In this document: positions 22,231-37,830 of the stretch, piece by piece | Numbering within the stretch: the stretch's first letter is position 1 | How the letters are laid out: every line of letters begins with the position of its first letter | Assembly (NCBI GenBank): GCA_022818135.1 | Contig: JAFMSR010000019.1 | Span: 5,701,773 to 5,765,772, forward strand | Length of the DNA: 64,000 nucleotides | From: Saxidomus purpurata | Lineage: Eukaryota > Mollusca > Bivalvia > Venerida > Veneridae | Direction: 5' to 3' | Translations under genes and position numbers: made by a program | Notes under the pieces: generated by a model | What the model was told of the DNA's origin: nothing | The model's database searches: none | The model's input: only the letters and a program-made list of their open reading frames with translations

Positions 22231-23887
22231 GTTAATTTTATGTCTCAAACTCTACTTTGGTTAAGTTTTTTTTAATAAAATGTCAAAGATCGCGGGAAAC
22301 GTCAACAGAAAGCATCGCAAACATGACGTCATTTTAAAGACGTCATCGTCACATGGTTTCATGCATTCATTATGCTTTGCTCAGTATATCTTTTGACATT
22401 AATCAGGGTAACATATTTTGATAATTTTCACTGTGTGGACAGTGAGTTCATCAGAATATAATCCACCGTTATATTTCGATAAAGCACCGACAAACATAGA
22501 TTAAAAGCTAAGGGTAAGCAGTCTTTCATTTTTATATTTGGATTTTGTACATTTTAATATTAAAGATGCATCTAGAGACCAACGAGGAAAGTCGAGGAAC
22601 AAATGTTCCCGAATATTAACATGATAAATAGTTTATCAGTACCTGGAGAATAAAACCATTGATATCACCATTCTGACGAGCTGTAAATAAGTACAAAATG
22701 ATTGATGGAAATTGAGTGTTCTCTCATCGTTTTAAATTTGATATTGTCTTAAAAAAGCTAGTGTAATTAAACAAATACAACGTTGAAGCTTAGGGAGATA
22801 TATTTTGGATGAGCGCTTTCTACTAGGTTTCACAACTATAAAACATCGAATAATAAACCGGGGTCAAAAGGATGAGCCAAATGAATTAGTTAGTCTTTAC
22901 ACAAACGTTGTAGAACGTACAGAGGTTATGTTGATTCACAAAAACAAATTTTATTTCATGTCGGAACAGCCTACTACAGGGATAAAATTGCTTATGAAAT
23001 GCGCTGTTAACTAAAACCTGACATCTTACCATATTATCTCGTGGTCTGATCATAACATATGGCTATGTAGGTGATATCCCTTACCTGAACAGACCGTGGG
23101 CTGTAAAGTTCATTCTAGACCATCTTATTTAGATTTCTTCTTGTCGTTGTTGTTTATGTCGAGACAAGGTAAAATGCCGCTCCGAATTAATGACTGGGTT
23201 ATGTTGTAATTATCTACGCTCCTTCACTCTAGATATCGTACAAAGATTCTTGTAGCCTAAAATAAATACTTTACTGTATATCAGAGACATAGTCTCTGAC
23301 TATTAGTAAACGAAAACTTGAACGGGACAAATATCAAAATAAAAATATCCAGGGCCGGGAAATATACAGTACAGTAAAGATCTACAGTAGAGAAATTATT
23401 AATCTACAGTAGGTTTATATCATTGTCCGTGTCAACTTTAATTGAACTGTAGATTATATATTGATAAAACAGATCAGCAACGACATCAACGCTAACATTT
23501 CAATGTAAACAAAATTAAAGTATTCTGAAAAAGACACGCTTCGCTGATTAGTGAAACGGCAACAGCCGTGAAAAAAGAACGCGCTGAGAATCTTCTGATT
23601 GGCTGCTTGTTTGAACACGCCTCTTTACCCGGGTACTGCTTCAAATTTGAAGTTACCCGTTTCTTTTACCAGCTATTATTTCCATATTTGAAATTGAGCC
23701 GTTTTTCTCGCGGTAAACGAGTGAAATTTTCAACGCGGTAACAACCATGTGGTAAACGGAACATAAACGTGCGCGCCACTGTAGCTTTAAACCATATTAA
23801 CCTAGTCCATAGATATAAGACAAGTTTGTCTTCTACAAACTCTATGAGTACGTTTACTCAGATATCCCTGTTGAATTGTGCCAAATG
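22231..23887. other. non-coding, nothing recognised
   Basis: The 69-residue ORF at 22805-23014 has no domain I recognise. No other feature. Confidence 0.5.
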
Positions 23888-23924
23888 ACATGGAACTACA
23901 AAAGTACAGATGGTTCCATAAAAA

Positions 23925-23985
23925 CCAAAAAAAATATCAAACAGGGAATGCCACGTACCAAAAACGCAGCCTCCCCAAAACGAGC
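23925..23985 (-). mobile_element. short retroelement 3' tail copy with flanking direct repeats
   Basis: About 55 bp of the dispersed retroelement tail (CAAACAGGGAATGCCACGTA on +). It is bracketed by direct repeats ACATGGAACTACAAAAGTAC (about 23889-23908) and ACATGGAACTACACAAGTAC (about 23993-24012), one mismatch apart, which may be a long target duplication. Confidence 0.65.
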
Positions 23986-24206
23986 CAATAAAACATGGAA
24001 CTACACAAGTACGCTTTTCCCAAATTACATGGAAATCATTTTAAATGATATGAGATTAACCTGTTCAATCACAGATCCAGATAATGTTATTATGTTATAT
24101 GACATAGGTTGACCTCAAGATTTGTTATAACCTAGATGTATCTCTGGATGACCAATTGAAAGAGACAGTTTCGGAATCCGGATCAGTTAAAGTGCTGGCC
24201 AGCTGC

Positions 24207-25699
24207 TCAAAATTTATAGAGGCGCCGTTCATTACCCACAGTCGTCTGCAGCAACTGCTCGACTTGTACACCCCGTCAGGAGGCGGCCATTACAGCCACA
24301 TCCCTAATATATGTCGTAGTGTTCCAACCAGGTGTTTTATTTTCTGTTGCCACTGGGGACATATAAGGGGAGTCCGTCTCGATTAGCAGACGGTCCATAG
24401 GGATAGCCCGAAGAGCAGCCAACTGTTCTGAATTGAAGCTGGACACTCTGGCGGTGTACCCTAAATAGCAGTCAGGGAAGGCTACAGTCCAGACAGCAAC
24501 AACTTGGTAATCTCCGCTAGAGCACTGGAGGTGTATGGGCTGCTTTTTTACGCAGTACTCTTTGAATATATCCAGACCCTTCTTGAAGATAGTGCTGTCA
24601 GTATAGGTGTTCCCCCGTAAGTGGAGAACCAACACCCTACCCACACAGGCATACTGGAGTATATGCCCAAACACCGCCTCCTGCTTATCCCAGGTTCTCG
24701 CATGCTCAGACCAATCCTACCCTATTTCTCCCAAACCAACCGTCATTGGCAGACTCAGAAGTCGTTGAAGGTCACCGAAGTGCTCATCGCAGAACTCCAA
24801 AGCATGCCTAGGAGTGTATCCTACTGAGACTTTAACCAGGTCACAAGCAGGAATTTCCTTGGGGAATGACTGCGGCAAAATAAACCGTAACCAAGCCCAC
24901 AACAGTTACTGAGAATGCCGGAAGCACAGACGGCTCATGTGCTAAAACCCCGGGTAAAAGGGTTAGACCCATAACTTTGCATGTGCTATTCGTGAGTTTA
25001 TTTTTTAGCCTTTTCTCAGTCCTGTCAAGGTGGAAGTGGCTGTCGAACGCCTCTAAATAATTTTGGCTACTATCCATAACAGCCACAGGAGTCGGGATAC
25101 CCTACTGAGCCTCCCCGAAACATGACACAGGGTGCATGGTTTCCGGTTCAGCACCAGCCGGAGTAACCACTGCCTGCCTGGTATCCACAGGAAAAGCCTC
25201 TGCCGCTCCCATAGGGTTCCATTGAAGTTCACCCCGGCACCAATCCATATAAACCTCTAGGTTCGCCTCTGCCATGTATGACACTAGTGCCATAAGTGCC
25301 CTCCAATGTATCAGAGCCGCTACTGAAATGAGAGGAGCCAACTGGAATGTCCTAGGTATTGGTAACCTAAGGTACTGGCAAAGAGCCCTCATAGCGGTCA
25401 GGGTACCCTCAGAGATTGGCGATTGATAGGACAACAGGCGATTATAATTGACATAATCCTGGAGATCCTACAAAGACTTCCCAGGTCCCAGGAGTATGAC
25501 ATCAAGTCTCTTGAGGCTTCACACACGGGCTGTCCGGAATTCGGGATCATTGAGCCTGTCAAGGAAAGTGCCCGGCTGATGACACATAAACGCATGTTTG
25601 CGCAGTGTTCTTTGACAAGAGTCACACGCTGGGCAAATACTTTGACCGTGTCTCACTCTCTGACTTTCTCCCTCCCCTCGATAACTGTGGACTGGCCAT
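24207..25699 (-). pseudogene. TatD-type nuclease ORF in env position (decayed)
   Basis: Starts at ATG 25699 (MASPQLSRGGRK) and ends near TGA 24209-24207, roughly 495 codons with several breaks. An N-terminal Cys/His cluster (CPACDSCQRTLRKH...CH) lies near 25600. A coding-like block of unknown function follows (RALCQYLRLPIPRTF near 25390; WCRGELQWNP near 25215). The rest is a full TatD domain: HFH in FDSHFHLD (25030), E in GLGEIG (24720), H in LHLRG (24620), H in PIHLQCSSG (24530) and D in LIETDSPY (24375). TatD enzymes are metal-dependent hydrolases of DNA, with HxH, E, H, H and D ligands, all of which remain readable. Breaks include TAG near 25101, a frameshift near 24900, TAG at 24717 and TGA at 24276. 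Confidence 0.75.
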
Positions 25700-25739
25700 A
25701 GTGGTGTTCAACCCCAAAGTGCAACCTGCAGCATTATCC

Positions 25740-28700
25740 AGAGTCACTATAAAGAGTTTTATCTCTTACCTGCTGGGGTCTAATACCAGCGTCAGAGAGA
25801 GCCTCTGCAGTGACTGAGGCAGAGCGCTGCCTAGCACGCCTCCTCCTTCTGGATGAAGCCCGCCTAGATAGGCACTGCTCTCCACCGTTAGATTGTTCCA
25901 TTTATGGAACGCGTCTACCACTTTCCATATTAGGGAATTCAATCTGAACCACAAGCTGAGGAATTCCCTGTACTGGACCATCCACCCTCCTTTGTTCCAT
26001 TTCTGGAACCACCAAGAATTGAGAAAATAACCCTTCTTCTGACAATTCCCGCTGAGCTGGAACACGATCAGATTCTTTAGAGTCTTTAGAAATGAATGAC
26101 GGTACCTCAGAATCCAAATTAGCTGGACATGTTGAGGTGGCTGTAGGCACGGAGGTGGAACCCGTCTGGAATTCAGGCCGATAGTCCTTAGTGAGGTGAC
26201 CCTGACCATGATATTCTTGATACGGGGTGACCTTTCGCTTGAAAGTACGACCAGATGGCGACGGCAGTGTTTTATTGATCGTCGCGTCATCAAAGAATGA
26301 ACTCAGATGAGCCCGGGTCGTTCTAATCCACCTGTGAACATTGCGGGACTATGATATTTTCCCCTGTGCCTCAACCAAACTTAGGAACTTATCCGGAAGA
26401 ATCCTAGTACTAAACCTTTGAATGGAATCAATCAAATTGAAGGGACTAAACAGTACCCCCACCTAGTCTTCTATTCTTTGAACCCTATGATACCTTCAAA
26501 GGTCTCTGACCATTCATTACATGACTTTATCGGAAAAAGAATTAATTCTGATTTCTTGCATAATGGACAGAAATATTTGCCAATGTCCATAGCGTCCCGA
26601 GGAGAGACATTCACACAGGCTTCATGATACCACTTCTCACACTCATCACATTGTATCATGAATTCCCCTAAAAATGAACCTCTACACAGACAATACTGGA
26701 CATCCTGTTTCCCTTCCATTGGGGTCGGAAGAGTCTTGGCAAGCAACTGAAAATTATTCTTATATTTTCTGAGCCAATTCGGCAATTCTCGTTATCTACA
26801 TTGGGTTAATTTGGCATGGTTTGCCACAAATACAGAGCTTCTAAGTTTAACCCTATAAAGAAACGAGGTCAATTTTGCTACTACAATCCCGGGACCCTTC
26901 CAAGGTGGAGCCAGTTTTCTACACTTGCCCTTCCAGAAGCTGTATCGAGAATGTACACCAAAGCCCCTGGCTCTTAAGACCTAGCGTAAATCAAAACCTC
27001 TTTTCATTCTACTCTGTGTTGTTTTGAGAGTTTTACGAGCGTTATCATGAGCTATTTTCCCAGTTCTACCAGGTATTCGTCACTCTGCATTGGGTTGGGG
27101 GTAACCAAAGGAAACATGAGATCAGCTGGATGATTCACCTCTCTCCCCAACATTAACTTGTTAGGGGTGAAGCCAGTACTTCTATTGACACATGATCTCA
27201 TTACACTAGCAATCTGCTCTAGGTATCTGTCCCATTGGTTTTGATTTTTGCCAATGCAAAAACGTACCGCGTCCATGAGAGTGCGATTGAAGCGTTCCAC
27301 TTGGCCATTTGTAGAAGCCCTATAAGGTGTAGTTCTTGCCTTATGAATGTTCTTATGAATGAGTTCGCAAATATTTCGAACCAGTACACTCTCAAAATGT
27401 CTGCCTTGGTCCGTAAAGATTTCAAAAGGATAGCCAAATCTTGAAAAAAAATCACCAATTGCTGCATGTGCTCCTCTGCAGTATGGGAAGGCAATGGAAT
27501 GCACTCGACCCACTTTATGAATTGATCAACCATCATTAAAATATATTCATTTCCGTTTTTAGTTTTTGGCAAAGGACCAAGAAAATCCAAATGGACCCGT
27601 TCCATTGGATAACTGGCATGGAAATTAGTCATGGGAATTCTCGCATGCTTGTAAGGCTTTTTGTTTTGTTTACAAATAGCACAGCTGGCTTTATACAGTT
27701 CGATATCCTTCCCATTCCAAGCCAATAATACTTGCACCTTAATCTTGCCTTGGTTCGAACAATGCCCTGGTGTCCCGAAGATGGTATACTATAATGCAGC
27801 TCTATGACGTGTTCAATCAAATAGTTAGGGATTACCAGGACCCTATCGTGATCCAATTTATTTTCTCTCCACAATTACCCTTTTCAAGAAAAAACATCTC
27901 CCGGCAGTTCGATGATTTCTTTGTTATAGGATTAGCCAAGAAAAGCTCCCCTGCGAGGGCTCAACACCACCGTCCAACCATGCTATCAGCATTTTTAGAC
28001 TCTTGTCCTGAGCCTGGGCTTCTAAAACGTCTTTGACATTATGTCCTAAAACCGAAACAACTCGACCCGATGCCTTAGCATCTGATATGGCTGGCCCAAT
28101 ACGTAATATGCATACAACTGGATCTGAGCCAGCCAGAATATCAAAATGCGAATGCATGAAGTCCTCGAAGGAATCTGTGGTCAAAATAGTAACCTTGTTC
28201 CATATTCTGGAACTAGATAGGATATTTTCGGGTGTATTTCCAAAATTGTTGGAATTACACGATTCCAGCCCTACTTGAGATACGGGAAATAGTTCCATAT
28301 GAACTGGACTCGTGATTGTCGCACCAATGTAGTGCACATGAACCTGATTTGGTATTACTATGAGAAGTGAATGCTTTCCAAGAATCTAATGGAATAACAT
28401 CATCCACCTCTGTCGCAAATTCGGCCCAATTTGTATGGGCTCTTTGACAATATGGGCAACCTCCACATGGCAAAGTTTTTAAATCATATCCCATTGAGCA
28501 AGAATTTTCTTCAGATATTCTAGAAAGTGCATCAGCAGTTTTTGACCTTTACGATGCTGAATCTTTTAATTATATTGGCTTAATTCCTCCATTCGTCGGG
28601 CTAATTGACCTTGGGGTTGTTTGAAATTAAGTAACCAAGTTTGACTGCTATGATCAGTTATCCAAGTAAATGAAATGCCTAGGAAATCGGATACTGCTAG

Positions 28701-30250
28701 TAGTTCATTTCTGGTACAGTACTTTCTCTGCTCTTCAGTGAGAGAAAAACTTCTTTACGCTATAACTCTTTCACTGTCCTCTTGGACTTGACTGAGCTCA
28801 CAACCCAGAGCCAAATTACTAGCATCACAATCCAGTATAAATGGACCTGTTTTGTTTGATAGTGCCAGAATATGAGGGGATATCAATTTTCACTTGATAA
28901 GATCAAAAGTTTTCTGTTCTTCCCCCCCCCCCCCCCCACCCACACTTAATTTTTTTGTTTCCGGCCAAGTCATACAGTGGAGCTGCTAGGTCAGCATAAT
29001 CTTGAATAAAAGACCTATGATAATTGGCCAAACCCAGAAACTTCTGAACTTCATTCTTATTCCCTGGTTCAGGCCAATTCTTAACCACTGTGATGTGTTC
29101 ACCACTCATTTGAAGACCATTTTTGCAAACTAGCCTGCCCAAAAATTTTACCTTTTTCTAAAAAAACATGTTTTGGTTTTTAATTCAAGTGGCTGTTTCC
29201 TTAAACGCTCAAACACCTTTTCTAGATTTATCAGGTAATTATTGAAATCCTTGCCCATGACAAGAATACCGTCAAGAAAAGCAAGAACTATATCCCTATT
29301 TAACCCATGTAAGATCAGTTTCATGACTCTGGCAAATGTAGGCGCATAACAAAGTCCGAATGCCATTCTTATATACTCATACAGGCCATACTTTGTAGTA
29401 AAGACAGTTTTCTTGCGATCTTCCTCCGCTATCTTAATTTGCCAGTAAGCACTGTTAGCATCCAGTTTGGAAAACCACTCAGTCCCCTGAAGGGTATCAA
29501 GACATTCTTCCGCATTTGGGAGTGGGAACACGTCTTTAACCGTTACATTGTTAAAAGCACGATAGTCTAGCGCACAGGGCACATAGCCATCTCTTTTTCT
29601 TATCAACACTGGTGCCGAAGCCTATTCTGACATGGATGGCTGAATAACTCCTGCCCGGACCATTTTTATTTGTAAATGTCCTTCTTCTTCAGAGACAAAA
29701 CATACAGGAGTTCTGCGCATTGTTTGTTTAATGGGTTTAGCATCCCCAATGTCAATACGATGCTCAATGTCTGAAAACTGGCCAAGATCGAATTCCGTTT
29801 TTACAAAAACGTCTCGATATTGAATGATTAGCTTTCCAAATTGCAACGCCTGTTCTAGGGATAACATTTTAATGGATTTTTCATACATATCCAAGATGGA
29901 CAGTAACATCCAAATAGTTCTCCCCAGTTACAGTGACTTTATTTACACTTTTTGTTCCCGTTGAATCTGAGACTGGTGTTATGTCAAGAGTTTCATGTGC
30001 CAACCCAATATGAGTTTCTGTTTTCAGGGTAATATACTTGTCCGTCACGTTCAGTGCACAAACTTAAGGATTGGAGTGTGCTTTATGATCATTGGGATCA
30101 GTACTTTTGGCCCTATGGTTGGCTCTACCATGTAGTCAGGCATCTTGTCCCCTAATTTACCCTGAATATGTGTGGTCAAATTTGGCTGTATTACTGCTCT
30201 TTTACTAACAGTAACCTTAGCTATCAAATTGGAATAACTAACACATTGAA
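25740..30250 (-). pseudogene. pol: gypsy Pol with C-terminal PHD finger (decayed)
   Basis: RT occupies about 29910-28900: ALDYRAFN near 29565, and the catalytic motif reads FLDG at 29279-29268 where FLDD is expected, so a catalytic Asp is lost. RNase H (DCDASNLALG, then YCTRNELLAV) lies at 28840-28600. The integrase zinc domain starts near 27830; the core gives HLDFLGPLPK near 27580, FTDQGRHF near 27410 and NGQVERFNR near 27300, split by a frameshift near 27470. A GPY/F-like stretch (LAPPWKGPG) is at 26905. The PHD finger follows within about 50 residues, then a Ser/Glu-rich linker and an Arg-rich tail (SSRRRRRARQR near 25850). Two separate minus-strand pieces (28494-28255, 28337-27924) are linker between RNase H and integrase. 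Confidence 0.8.
26558..26695 (-). other. PHD finger domain
   Basis: C4HC3 ligands are all present: YCLC, CDEC, WYHEAC and CPLC, in standard order and spacing. The segment FMIQCDECEKWYH keeps the Met and Trp, and the domain starts with Tyr before the first Cys. In PHF2/PHF8-type PHD fingers these three positions form the aromatic cage that binds trimethylated lysine 4 of histone H3. That similarity is from family knowledge; binding is inferred. Confidence 0.85.
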
Positions 30251-30424
30251 TAAATGAAAGTGATGAAAAATAGATAGCTATGGAGTACTCTGATTCCCGT
30301 ATAACTGGAACTCAACAACACAACTATCCAGGTTCGAAATTCCAATAAAATTGGAGTTCAAACTTTGATAAATATAAATTCTGAAAATTAGGTGATATTA
30401 CCTATTCTGATGTGGCTAGTGATG

Positions 30425-30745
30425 ATGAACAAGTAGATCACTGATAATAATGACGATGTTAATCACTGATGATGATTCCACTGGTTATGATGTAACGCAC
30501 TGATGATGATAATGTAACTCACTGATGATGATGATGTAACTCACTGATGACGATGGTTCCACTGATGACGATGGTTCCACTGATGATGATTGTTCTACTG
30601 ATGGTGATGGTTCCACTCATGATGATGTAACTTACTGAAGATAATGGTTCCACTGATGGTTCCACTGATGATGATGGTTCCATTGATGATGATGTTACTC
30701 ACTAATGATGAGGTAACTCACTGACGATGATGTAACTCACTGATG
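30425..30745. repeat. GATGAT-rich minisatellite
   Basis: Irregular array of units such as ACTCACTGATGATGATG and GGTTCCACTGATGATG. It abuts the 5' break of the decayed gypsy element. Confidence 0.85.
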
Positions 30746-31297
30746 ATAATTCTAATTCTAATTAAGTTTTAGTAGTTCTAGAAAATGATATCCTTATAGG
30801 GTTATGCCAAACCATTTTAAAGGAAATCCCGGTTATGAAATTAGAATATTTGCACTTATTTCCAATTGCACTTTTCAGAAATTAATTTTATCTAAGAGCA
30901 CCAATGTAAGCAGAAACGATATCTCTTATATAAATACATTTCCACACTTTTCTTTTTTTTAGAGACGATACGGTATTATTAAAAGTGAAATTGAAAGTTC
31001 TTCCAGCTTACTGACTTGTACTACTTTATGTTATTGATTTATCACTGTTTACACAGTTGACCTATATATTTCTCCCCCTTACTTTATTCCATCTTGATTT
31101 AATTAAGAGTGAAATCCAATACAAAAAATATAAAAAGGGTTTAGGGATAACAGGAAATACAAAGATGATAAGGCAAACATCAATGAAGTAAATGGTCCAT
31201 TTCTGGTCCATTTATAAAAAATGCATTCAGCAAGTGTCTTCCAATTCTTGAATGTGCAATTAAATCTGAGTATGCATTTTACCTTGCAACAGGACAA
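30746..31297. other. non-coding, nothing recognised
   Basis: AT-rich with no gene or pairing repeat. Confidence 0.5.
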
Positions 31298-31299
31298 TA

Positions 31300-32148
31300 C
31301 AGTAAACTTCGTATAGATCGACTCCGGATATAACGTACTTTCGGATATAACGAACAGTTTTTTTTTTGGCCCCTTTTTTCCCTTCTTTGTTTAATGTAAA
31401 AATATATACGGTTATATCGTACTCCGGTTATATGAACATTTCGGATATAAGGAACATTATTTTCTGGCCCAACAATGAAAAATGTACAGTAAAGAAATCG
31501 TATATATCGAACTGCAAATATGTTACGAAGAGTTTAAAATATCTGTTGATTTGGCATTTTTCTTTTGCCGTCTGCATTGTATTTTTCATAGCGCACGTTT
31601 AGCTATTATTCATAAAGGTAAATCATTACACTTGCGTAACCTTTTGTTAAACTAGTGAAATGAAAATACAAACATAATTGCTAAGTACGATATTCAAGTA
31701 TTTTACGTCAATGATTGTGAGCGTTTCTTTAAAAGCATGCAGTCCGGATGAAATCCCATTTTGGGAAATATTTCGAGTTATGGCAAGAGAGCGAAAATCT
31801 TCTTCAATTGTGTTTGTTTAAGTATTGCCAATGGAAACATGAACCGTCTTTTTTATGTTTTATTAATCCTTGCAATTATTTTACATAGATTTACGTGTAT
31901 AGGAAAGGATTACAGTTATAGATCGTTATAACTCTTCAAAAAGAGGTAGGGAAATCAAAAGCAACTATAAGTTGATGGTTCGGATTTTATTTCATTAGAC
32001 TATAGAAATACTTGTTCGATATATATTTTAGTTCGATATATAATCATCGTATATAACGAACTTGTTCGATATACGGATATAAGGAACTCCTGATACACGG
32101 AACAATTTTGATAGGTCCCGGGCAGTTTGTTATAAGCAGAGTTTACTG
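31300..32148. mobile_element. pogo/mariner-like MITE, 849 bp
   Basis: Ends CAGTAAACTTCG and (reverse complement) CAGTAAACTCTGC, each flanked by TA (31298-31299 and 32149-32150). Subterminal GGATATAACGAAC-like text occurs on both sides. No transposase; the only ORF (31366-31602) is domain-free. Related to the truncated end at 20809. Confidence 0.75.
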
Positions 32149-32689
32149 TAAGTAGAAAAATAGATCCAAAATACATGGATTCTAACTAATTATATAGTTA
32201 TCCACCTTTGCAAGTGACTGCGGTTTAAATGCAAGATATGATGCATAGATTTTTAGAAAATTAAGCCGCAATAAATACACCATTTCTGTAAAATTTGAAT
32301 ATTGTGCAATCATAGCCACAAAACAGAAAAACCGAGATTCAGTACAAAAACAAGAGCTGGTTGTAAAACACGTATGCTCCCCTTGATGCAAAAGTTGTTT
32401 TTTTGCTATAAAACAATTGAAAACTAAAAAAACAAATTGAAAAATAAGTTTTTTTAGTAACTGTGACCTTGACCTTGACCCCTAAAAAATTTGTTTTGAT
32501 GAAAACAAATAAAAACTAAAAAAAATATGAAAAAAATAATTTTAGTAGAGACCTTCACCTAAAAAAAAATTAAAACTAAAAAGATTAAAAAAAAAATATC
32601 TTCCTCTCCATGCAAGCTACCTACACACCACGTTTCACTGCAAATTGTCACTCCTAGCTCATGTTATAAGGCGGATATCATATTTCTAT
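32149..32689. other. A-rich non-coding sequence
   Basis: Several runs of CTAAAAAAA-type text at 32410-32600. No gene. Confidence 0.5.
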
Positions 32690-33355
32690 TTTTAGTAACA
32701 GTGACCTTGACCTTGATCCTAGTGACCCCAAATGCAACCCAAGCTTCCTCTCCCCGCAAACTACCTACCAATTAAATTTCATTGAAATTGGTAACTCCTA
32801 ACTTAAGTTATTGAGCGGAAACCATTCTACAATTCCGGGTCGCTGTGACCTTGACCTTTGACCTTCTAAGCTCAAAACCATTAGGGGTCCTCTACCGGTT
32901 ATGAACAACATCAACATAAAGTTTCAAGATGTAAGGCCCAAGCGTTCTCGAGTTATTGTTCGGAGACTGTTTTACAATTACAGGTCACCGTGACCTTGAA
33001 ATTTGACCTACTGACCTCAAAATCAATAGGGGTCATTTACTGGTCATGACAAAATCAGTTTTAAGATGCTAGGTCTAAACATTTTCAAGTTATCATCCGG
33101 AAACCGTTTTACTATTCCGGGTCACTGTGACCTTGATCTTTGACATACTGACTTAAAAAAATAATAGGGGTCCTCTGCTGGTCATGACAAACCTCCACAT
33201 CAAGTTTCTGGTTGCTAGGCCTAAGCGTTCTTGAGTTATCATCCGAAAACCAGTTGGTAGACGGACGGACGGACGAACGGACATACTGGCAGGCAGGCAG
33301 GCGGGCAGGCAGGCAGGCATATCAATATATCCATCTTCTTCGAAGGGGGCATAAT
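32690..33355. repeat. bivalve-type GTGACCTTGACC array with terminal module
   Basis: Three or four units of about 140 bp share GTCACTGTGACCTTGACCTT, GACCTACTGACCTCAAAA, ATAGGGGTCATTTACTGGTC and a CAAGTTATCATCCGGAAACC-like end. They are followed by GACG/GCAG tetranucleotide runs (33254-33319) and end in CTTCTTCGAAGGGGGCATAA. I recognise this composite as common in bivalve genomes. Confidence 0.75.
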
Positions 33356-33837
33356 TAGCTGACAATATTGTATTTGGCTTAAAAAATGAGTGTAATTAAA
33401 TTAACTTTTCTATAATGTTAAGGTAAATCTACAATTTTTTTGTAAAATTAGTACATGGTCAAATAGTACATACCGAATTTCTACAGGACCGTCATCATTT
33501 TTGACAGGATTCTAGTAAAATATGCAAAATGTTAGAAATTTAATCCTATCAGAAAACTACAATGATACATTTCTGTGAATTTAATCCATAGGCCACATAG
33601 TGAAAGAAGTTGCCACAACAACTGGCCACGACATTATTAATTACTAAATATGGAAACAAATCAGTGAAATATTCATGTAAATGCCTATTTCCAAGAAGGC
33701 AGGTCATAGAAATATTCAATAATTAGAGTGAACCCATCAACTATCCCATCAGTATTGCCACCTACTGTATATGGCGGTACCCAACAAAAAGCCATATAAG
33801 CTATGAGCTGACCTTAACTGGTCATAAATCCTAACTA
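33356..33837. other. non-coding, nothing recognised
   Basis: No gene or repeat identified. Confidence 0.5.

Positions 33838-37830
<3,993 letters not shown>

Larger units (their letters stand above)
24207..30250 (-). mobile_element. decayed gypsy element with PHD finger and TatD nuclease ORF
   Basis: All parts are on the minus strand in order: protease-RT linker, RT, RNase H, integrase, GPY/F-like region, PHD finger, linker, Arg/Ser-rich tail, then a separate ORF with a Cys/His cluster and TatD nuclease. Frameshifts and stops occur throughout. Gag, the protease core and both LTRs are not seen: homology ends near 30250 on the 5' side, and no LTR is evident beyond 24207. Confidence 0.8.

Noticed and set aside
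22805..23014. small host gene
   Set aside because: 69 residues, no recognisable domain and no splice context.
25423..25817. + strand ORFs inside the TatD region
   Set aside because: The minus strand gives the coherent zinc-cluster and TatD reading; the + ORFs have no domain.
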